This document shows, piece after piece, positions 56,619 to 64,000 of a DNA stretch of 64,000 nt. A model generated the notes under the pieces. That model did not search any database and had not been told where the DNA came from. It worked only from the letters and a program-made list of their open reading frames with translations. Origin of the DNA: Gnetum montanum (taxonomy: Eukaryota; Streptophyta; Gnetopsida; Gnetales; Gnetaceae); NCBI GenBank assembly GCA_015680685.1, contig MNCI01007565.1:111719-175718 (forward strand). Direction: 5' to 3'. Each line of letters begins with the position of its first letter. The first letter of the stretch is position 1. A program made the position numbers and the translations under genes.

Positions 56619-59479
56619 ATGGCACCAAGACTAAGATGAGCATAGGAAGGAGGACCATTTCAAGAAAAGGAAAAATGACCTAAAACTAGAAGGGAGCAGT
56701 AGGAATAAGACCAGAAGCAAGTAGCAAAAACTCATGCAATGAGACCTCTTTGGAAGGAGCCTGAAGTGTAACCTGTCTAACAAATTCCTGAAGAAGAGGC
56801 TATAACTAAACAATCTCATCAAGGAGAGGCACTAGGGTCCGTACCAAGACTTGAGGTCACATTGACATAAGCCTACCTTGATATGATCAAGCCTCATGAT
56901 GTCCAATGCTCAATTCTCCAAGAACTAAACTTTCATTTTTAGAACATGCACCACCAGAAGTCAAGACACAATTGCAAAACTCTCCCATGTGGTCAATCAT
57001 CACTTCTAGTGGGAAGTGGTACATGGGAGAGACATATCTCTTCTAGAACAATAGAAAGCCAAGAGCCATTGTGAAAATCAAAACATTCAAATGTCCTACT
57101 TGGTGGAAGCTATTGTGTAGGCACTTGGTCTGCCTAATTTTGGGGCCCATTTGGCAGAGATCTCCATGCAACCAAACCTAGAGGCAAAAAAAGGAGTGGA
57201 CCCAATAGTGTTATGGGGTTGATTGTAAGGAGTTTGATGTGCTTACACTTGCAAAGTGCATATGCTTCAAGATAGAAACTTATCACCTTAATTTGATGGT
57301 GAGGCCCAACAAGGTGACTACTTTTTCCACCCATGCATGTACTACTTTAAGCAAAAAATTCCATGTTAACCTTCTATAGCTAATTTACCTAGAGATAGAA
57401 AATTTCTTCAGGAAAAATGAATGTGGAAGGAAAACCTTGCCCTTTCTATGCCTTATCAAAGAACTTTGTAAAAGGGTAGGAATAGTCTGCTATGCAAATG
57501 ACATAATCAAGCATACTCCCATTACCTCGTAGTCTGAAATGATGAAAGAAAAGATTCCTGTCATGTCTAAAGAAGAGGAGCAACAACCACCACCTCCACC
57601 ACCCACTCAGGAAACAATGCCAAAGGCCCATGTAACCATTGAGCACTTGCACAAAATTCGAGAATAGCTCTTGCATGAGCAGGAGTAGTAAGTAGAAACA
57701 AGTGATGGGAATCCATCCATGTACCATCCTCTAATGAGTCACCTCAACGAAGTGGCTTGAACAATCATTTAGATGGAGGGAGGTGGGCCAACATTTTTAA
57801 TCCAAAGAATGTAGCTACCCATGAGGTCAAATCCTAGTGCCCAAGAGGTAACAGTGTCTTTATCACAATAACAGCAATTCTCAAAAACCTTTGGAAATGC
57901 TACTAACTTTTTGGTGTGCTTGGAGGAGGATGAGGAAGAAACTGTCTTGGTGATGTAGCACTAAGGACAGGAGACAGCAATGAAAGTGGTTGCTAATCAA
58001 ATCACTAAAGTATTGAATGCACTTGTGATGTCTATACTAGATGTTTCTGCATGCAAAGATGTGTAGACACTCATAGAAACTATTAATGGTAGATTGAATG
58101 CAACCCAACACGAGGAGTTGCTAGACTAACTAGTAGAAACTAGGCACCCGATTCCAGGTATCTTTGATTTTTTGGATAACATCACCACAACCTAATCAAA
58201 GCTACTTGAAGAAAAAGGCAAATGAATCATTTTGGAAGAAAATCTTAAAATGAATTAAGCACAAAACCAACGCTTAGCTGCGGAGGTTGCCAAATTAAGA
58301 GTCCACCTTGCTGATCCTATGCTCCTCAACCCTACACTGACAAAAGATGAAGTTTTTCAATAACTTCAAGATAAACTAAAATAAGTTGAAATGAGGATGA
58401 TGACAATCATCTTTGATCAATCCATGGCTAAGGCCAAGACATGTTCAGTTTAGAAGGACTTGGTCTAGATGCATCTAGAGAATGAGATGCTAACCACAGA
58501 GAATCATTGCCTGCAGAATGTTAATGTGTAGAAATAGCAGATGCAAGAATTTATCCATCAATAGTAGGAGTAGCCAGCCAAGGTAAACACTGAACTGAGG
58601 AGATTGGTGACTAATAATAAAAATCTCTTTATGGAGGAAGTCTATGCCTTACATCAAAAATCTACACTTGAGATTACCACCTAAAAGAATGAGACTCTCA
58701 AATTTGAGAGAGTCAAGAACCACTATAGAGATCAAGTTGGCCTATTGAAGAAAGTTAATGAAAAACACAGCCAGATGGCTAAAGCAAAAGTTAATGAGAC
58801 CCTCTAGCAACTCTAGCAAGAAAAAGAAGTGTGGTAACCTATTGTTGATGGGATAGATACCTACAACAAAGTAGAGATCTACATGAAGGAGTTGCAAATT
58901 GAAGAGATAACAGAATACATGGAGCTTGCTAATCTTTGATATGCAAACCTAGTAATGCTAACTACTAGACAACCATATTCAAAGTTATAAAAATAGGTGG
59001 CTAGCTCATACTTATTGTACAAGATAGAGTTCAAGCACCACAAGGAGACTAAGCAAAAGCTTGAGACTAGAAATGCTAAACTTGAAGTTCTCAGGCCAAG
59101 ATTCATTGATCAAAGATCAACTACTAAGAACTTGGCCAGAAGAATGAATGATTACTAGGAACTGCAAAATGCAATCAGGGTGTTCAACATCAAATGTAAA
59201 CAATTTGCTACCTGGTTCATCAATGTCAAGGAGCTATTTCCAATAATGCCTTGTCCTTAGGATGTGTCCATTTTGGCCTACATTAGTAAAGCTATGTGGA
59301 TCGTACACAATCCCAGAAGTAAGGAGGAGAAGATGAAAGCATTATTTGATGTTTTCTACCTTTCATTGAAAGTTGCAGCCATAGCAGGACAACCACAACA
59401 ACCTTAACCACTACATGTGCTTGAAGTAAGAGAAGGTCCTTCGAAACCTCAGGAGCCTCCACTGCTTAGGACTGTTTAA
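56619..59479 (+). pseudogene. D ORF3 (coiled-coil protein of unknown function)
   Basis: From ATG (MAPRLR) to TAA at 59477-59479, about 950 codons, with many stops and at least one frameshift. In order: a short basic start; a region with VPRLEVTLT and later YHLNLMVRPNKVTTFS, IENFFRKN and LPFLCLIKELCKRVGI (about 57260-57480), which recalls the 'putative plant transposon protein' domain found in plant element ORFs; an acidic, Pro-rich link (KEEEQQPPPPPPTQE near 57575-57610); then a Lys/Glu/Leu-rich coiled-coil half (for example LAAEVAKLRVHLADPMLL near 58275-58325). Near the end are FNIKCKQFATWFINVKELFP (59183-59242) and MKALFDVFYLSLKVAA, both shared with P1. No membrane segment seen. Confidence 0.7.
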
Positions 59480-59700
59480 TCTTCTTCATCATCTTCACAC
59501 TATCAAAGAGATTGTATTTTTCAATTTTATCTTAGTATTCAATTTTATAGTCCTAAACACCAAAAGAATTTTGTAATGATTGTATATTCATACACTCGGG
59601 CACTTAGTGTTTGTTTGTGTTTGTCGTATGTCTGTTATCAGTTAATAATTCCATACCTTTCCAAATTTGTAAAGAACTCAAGGACAAGTTTTCATTCAAT

Positions 59701-59710
59701 CGTGGGGGTA
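59701..59710 (+). other. D polypurine tract
   Basis: CGTGGGGGTA lies immediately before the 3' LTR, after the shared TTTTCATTCAAT block. Confidence 0.75.
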
Positions 59711-60583
59711 TGATGAATTATAAATTGATTGCATCAACTGGATCCCATCAACTAAGCCTCATTGACAAGGCCCCTTCAACACATGATTTGATGCGTTGAC
59801 ATGGCCCCATTGATATAGAATTTATTTTTTCTTATAAAGACATGCTCACCCATCATGTTTATGACATCTTTTGTCATAGTTGTAGTAGAGCTCTTGTAGT
59901 TTTATCATTTAAAAGTTAGAATATTTTTCTAAGTGTCCGCGGTAGGAGTCAAAGATTGTATGGATCTTTATTCGAGCACTGTTGTACCTAAGCATGGAAA
60001 TGTGTGAAACAATAAAGATGAGCTTTCTAATAATCCTTGTAGCACTTTGAAATAGATTAATTGTTTATTTATGCATTTAATGTTTTATGCAATTTCCTTT
60101 AATGCTTTAAGTAATCAAGCTAAATTAAATAGCAATTAATTAAGCAAACAAGTATGACCACTTCAAGCATACACTTGGTGCTTGGTAATCCTAGTAACGC
60201 TTAACATTTGGTAACCCAATAGCATTAAATGTGTTCAAGATGTGTACGGTAAGTGGGAACAGATGTTTATGTTAGGATTAGTTAGGTATAGCTAGTTATA
60301 TTAAATTAGAAATTTAATTATTTCATCTTATTCATTATTTTTTATCCTTAGGTGACTTAAAACACAAAACATAAAAATGATAAAAATCATATGCCTTAGT
60401 TGCACTTAACCATACCTTAGCATTTCACAAGTGTAATTGGAAAGACAACAATTGTAACAACTAGTTTCACTTCCTAGACATCAATGTACTTAGAAGGCTA
60501 TAAGTCCACAGAATTCGACTGGATTGAGCATGAACACTTAGTGATTCGTATGGTTGGGTGTAGGGTCTACTCATTGCTCATTA
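59711..60583 (+). repeat. D 3' LTR (873 bp)
   Basis: TGATGAATTA...CTCATTA ends, followed by ATATC. U3 has three instead of four 14-bp units (about 59740-59780). The TATA box is decayed (CTTATAAAGACATGC near 59835). Confidence 0.88.
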
Positions 60584-60960
60584 ATATCCTGAAGTACCTC
60601 CATCCATTAAACTTGAGTACTTGGTTATATAGTCTTATAATAGGAATGCACACATGATATAGCTTAGCTAAACAAAGAATAACAATGGCATCCAATCATG
60701 ACATACTAGAAAAAAATGTTTTGTTTATTTATTCTTTCAATAGAATTATATTTTTATAACTTGACAACTATAGATTTAAGACGTCTATTTGATAAAAAAT
60801 ACTAAAAAATATAATAAAATAAAATAAAATAAAATAACCATGCATCAAGCCTCTAGCCAACCATTAACTCTTGCTACAACTTCTATTTACATAACCTTAA
60901 GTTCAAACTACCTAGGTTACAATAGCTTTCCCAAGATTAAGTAAGTTAAGGATGTTGTAA
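60584..60960 (-). repeat. F 5' LTR, outer part
   Basis: This continues the F LTR after D, with AAATAAAATAAAATAAAATAACC (60812-60840) and the end CCTTAAGTTCAAACTACCTAGG...AAGGATGTTGTAA. Compared with the 3' LTR, the TGTAACATCC start has decayed to TTACAACATCC. Confidence 0.65.
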
Positions 60961-61600
60961 AATAACTTCTTTCTAATTGAGTATTAACTCATTGATTTTT
61001 TAATCCTTAAAGTAAATGATACCTAAGAGATTGAAAGATCAAGGAAAAAAACAAGATATGAACCTATGCAACAACAAGCAAAATCTGAAGGAAATAATCA
61101 TGAACATCATATTCTAGTGCATGCAAAGTTTCTTAGAAAAGCTTGAAAGAAAAGAGATTTTTGACCCAATAAGGAGAAGAATATGTTCATTCAATAATCA
61201 TTCAATAAGGACAAAGAACCTATGCAATATGGACTAAAATTTTTTAAAGTTAATCATTTGTAAAATTTTAACAAAGACTAACCACTTCAAGTTTTTTCAA
61301 ATGTAATACTTGCAATTTTATAATGTTTTCGGTTAGTTATACAATCAAGTTAATATCATCCCACAATTTTTAGACTTTGTTCGTTTTGTCCCATTTAGTA
61401 GGAACATACTAAATGAATAAGTAGGTGACATAATTTGCATACCATGGCTTGACTACATTTGATGAAACCATCATGGATTTTTCAAATAACAATTTGTTTA
61501 AAAATTGATCATAAAGTGGTTCCTCATAAGCCTTATTATCTTATCATAATCAAAATAAATGATTTGTTATGACATTCTCAATTTCCTTCTTATCAATCTG
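60961..61600. other. No gene seen
   Basis: A+T-rich sequence without a convincing frame or repeat match inside the window. It flanks F on its outer side. Confidence 0.4.
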
Positions 61601-62400
61601 CCTAGATTTTCTACATGTAGTTTTACCTAGTGTTACTATATGCAATGCCTATGATATTCTTCTTATCTATGACACCATGCTTTTTTTTCTTGGAAATCTT
61701 CAAGGATAGATCTCTAATTCCTAGCTTGGCATTAAAAATACTCAATCAAGCTCTTTTCATAATAATGGGAAATCCCTCCTTGCAGTTATCAATACAAATC
61801 ACATGGAAGCTAGTAGGATAGGAAAACCCACTGATTGTGGTCACAATGCCCTTCATCATTCCCAAGGAAATGGTGATTAGCTAACCCACAAGCTCAAGTT
61901 TGATGTTGCACTCCTTTAATGGGGGCATATTCCAAGCTTTGCACATTTCTTATGAAATTAAGTTGACTCCAAAAATTAAGTCCAATAGAGCTTTACACGA
62001 AGCATTCCTTGTAATCTGTGGATAGATAAGGGGACTTCATAGATCAATTCTTTTCTTAGGAAGATTACCTATCTTAATCTAATTTGTTACAACATATATT
62101 AACATAATAATTTGCATCTTTATGCTTTAGTTTAAACATGGCTTTTGAGGTATTAGGAAAGGTGTAAGTGTAAGACCCATAGCCATGAGGGCACTTCTGA
62201 ATAAGGATAAGACTTGATCCTTTTCCTACCCCAGAGTGGAGGTTTTTCAAGATTGGTTGTAAGGATGAAAACCTAAAAAGGTATCCCCAAAACCATTGGG
62301 CTTTTTCTTTAGGCTCCCTATTCAATAATTTGATGTACTTTGAATTTTTAAAAATATTATCGTGTATTTTTTTAGGATCTAACACCCTTAAAAAATATCT
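61601..62400 (-). pseudogene. Athila-like protease fragment
   Basis: On the minus strand, the open frame 62385-62074 is followed in other frames by PR sequence: LNFWSQLNFI (after the active-site region), HHFLGNDEGH-type flap, VDNCKEGFPIIMKRA and AKLGIRDLSLKI near 61760-61680. These correspond to DNCKGDFPIIMGTAW and MSIRDLSQEIS of D. The upstream part aligns loosely with the P1 linker (8420-8620). No LTRs are near, so this is an isolated fragment with stops and shifts. Confidence 0.7.
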
Positions 62401-63935
62401 CCATGAGTAGGATGAAAAAGAAAAGCATGAGAATGAGGAAAGAAAAAGTAATCAAATTGCAAACTCGCCTCTCTTTCTAAATGGACAACAAAGTTTTACA
62501 TGTATTTTGATGTTTTAATATGTGAGGATAAATTTTGAAAAATGGAAGATTCATGGATGTATTATACATGATCACTTTCTTTATGCATATATTATAATGC
62601 TATATTAATATTTCAATTATTGATCAAATTCACCTTTAGTTGATAATATTACCGGCTTTCAAAATTGCATTCACCTTTATGAATATAATGTTATTAGTAT
62701 TTTTGAGGGTTTTTTTAACAATTTACCTTCTGTTTATAAATTTTTTGGGAGTTAAAATTCTATATCCTTAGCTTATTCTCAAACTATTTCCAAATTAAAA
62801 GATAAACTTTGAATTCATTCTTCTCCTTCTAAGAGAAGACCTAAAGAGTTAATGTCAAAGATAAAAAAGTTTTCAATACAATCATCTCCTAAAATTTTGA
62901 AAAAAAAACCTAATTAGAAATGAACTAAACAAGCACCTAACTAAACAAATATTTCTATAGATGATGAAGTTATTATTCACTATCACTATATTATGTGTTA
63001 TCTAAACTAGTGCTATATGTCATATTGTAGTATGGATGGAAGCTTATTTTCCATATTTCTCATGTCTGATTTCCTAGTTCTCATTTTACATGTCATGTTG
63101 TGTATTTTAATTCATGTTGCAATACAAGGTTTGACTCCCATTTGTAAAATTTTTCTAAAATGGAAAGTTTTGGATGTCAGGCTTCATGGTACCAAAACAT
63201 GCCTAAAATGGTAAACTTTGAGTCAACCTTACCTATAAATTGAGGTTTCCTCTTATAACTCACAAGAGAAAGGCATTATTATCTCATTTTTCATTATGCA
63301 TCTCAAAGTTTAAGGATTTTGAAGAAATTCTAAGGAGAAATTTCCTTTTTAAATCTTTTTGTTTACTTCATAATTCTCACAATCTCTCACAAATTTTCTT
63401 AGATTTCACAATTCTTTCTCAAATTCTTAATATCACAAGCACAATTCTCAATCTTACAATTAAAATTTTCAATTTCTCAATCTTTATTGAAGATCTTGCT
63501 CATTGCAAGTTTAATTTTCATCTAAGATTGTCAATCTTATCAAAGTTTTCAAGCAAAGCATCAAAGATTAGAAAGATAAGTATAAATTTTATTCTCAAAA
63601 TGATGAAGATGATCAAAGAATTATGCATTAGTAATGTTTTCACATTTAAAGTTGCATGTGTACATCTTTAGCTTTTACAAGTTGCTTATGCATCTTGGAG
63701 AATACATTTTGTATTTCTTCTAATTCTTTTCATAGATCCAAGTGAAGATTCTTCTTTTTGGCATTAAGAGTAATCAAAAGCTTTCAATCTTGAAGAAAAT
63801 TAGCCTCAAAATTATCAAATCTCTACATTTCAAATTTTTGAATCTTCGTCTATTGTTGTGCATCGATTTTGTGTCATAGAACAAAGTATATGAATTGTGT
63901 CTATAGGAGAACAAAGCATATAACTTGTTTACTAT
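62401..63935. other. Unassigned A+T-rich region with a possible LTR-like promoter
   Basis: I recognise no gene. A TATA-like ACCTATAAATTGAGGTTTCC at 63229-63248 followed by a CTC/TTC-rich leader recalls an LTR promoter. The plus-strand open stretch 63240-63671 is Phe/Ile/Ser-rich and looks non-coding. Confidence 0.35.
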
Positions 63936-64000
63936 TGATGAGACGTGACATGCATAGTGCCGCGATATCGCGGTCCGCCGCCATATCTATAAATAAGAGG
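63936..64000 (+). repeat. Start of another C-type LTR (cut by window end)
   Basis: TGATGAGACGTGAC...GCGATATCGCGGTCCGCCG and TATAAATAAGAGG match the first part of the C LTRs. It has only one complete GATATC core. The preceding ACTAT (63931-63935) is the candidate duplication. Confidence 0.85.

Larger units (their letters stand above)
49423..60583 (+). mobile_element. Athila-like element D with long ORF3, integrase deleted
   Basis: LTRs at 49423-50318 and 59711-60583. The interior (11.2 kb in all) holds gag, protease, RT, RNase H, spacer with internal promoter-like region, ORF3 and PPT. Pol ends abruptly in RNase H near 54830 and integrase is absent. It is inserted into the 5' LTR of F, shown by LTR sequence on both sides and the near-perfect TSD. 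Confidence 0.9.
47301..60960 (-). mobile_element. Tekay-like chromovirus remnant F, split by element D
   Basis: On the minus strand: 5' LTR (60960-60584 plus 49422-about 49000, interrupted by D), integrase C-terminal end (about 48930-48500) and 3' LTR (48342-47301, cut at its far end by P1). Almost all of the interior (PBS, gag, most of pol) is deleted. Assignment comes from the integrase tail and the TGTAACATCC LTR start. Confidence 0.75.

Noticed and set aside
1-64000. A host gene or tRNA gene
   Set aside because: Each longer open frame was either assigned to a retroelement part or looked like a shadow, and no tRNA fold was found apart from primer-binding complements.

Overview
The window is A+T-rich plant nuclear DNA made almost entirely of old, nested LTR retrotransposons. 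I found no convincing host gene, rRNA, tRNA or CRISPR array. Support for a plant comes from a tRNA-Asp-type primer site, Athila-type Gag, protease, RT and integrase motifs, a Ty1/copia copy and a Tekay-like chromovirus tail. Stops, frameshifts and mostly transition differences throughout suggest slow turnover, as in a gymnosperm (Athila-like families such as Gymny are known in pine), but the species is inferred, not shown.

Layout. 1-3742: 5' part of a minus-strand Athila-like element (A1). 3755-7130: truncated minus-strand Ty1/copia copy. 7266-47300: plus-strand Athila-like element P1, lacking its 5' end and split by later insertions. A2 (minus, 10038-25921, TSD GAAAT) sits inside the RT of P1, and B (plus, 15110-25016, TSD ATAAC) sits inside A2. 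A 3.1-kb solo LTR (27202-30295) lies in the P1 integrase, and element C (31356-41240, TSD CCATG) lies just after P1 pol. 47301-60960: remnant of a minus-strand chromovirus (F), one LTR of which is split by element D (49423-60583, TSD ATATT/ATATC). 60961-63935: a minus-strand protease fragment and unassigned sequence. 63936-64000: start of another C-type LTR cut by the window edge.

The Athila-like elements A1, A2, B, C, D and P1 share one plan where each part is present: LTR with TGATGA...TCATCA ends, tRNA-Asp PBS, gag with a Ser/Arg/His-rich N-terminal part and a CX2CX3HX4C knuckle, protease-RT-RNase H-integrase, a long conserved non-coding spacer, a third ORF, polypurine tract and LTR. A2 has gag and a short ORF3 but no recognisable pol.

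The most notable system is the third ORF module. ORF3 is long in P1 and D (about 900-950 codons, Lys/Glu/Leu-rich with coiled-coil stretches), short in A2 and reduced to a start codon plus a few codons in B and C. In all five its ATG sits at or 3 bases after a pyrimidine-rich AG splice acceptor. In D a TATA box, a spaced TCGA array and a GTAAGC donor precede it, and P1 keeps decayed counterparts. This suggests that ORF3 has its own internal promoter and leader intron. Two further patterns recur: palindromic cores (GATATC or TCGA) spaced mainly 14 or 17 bp apart upstream of the TATA boxes, and a stop codon at the same position at the gag end in six of six elements.
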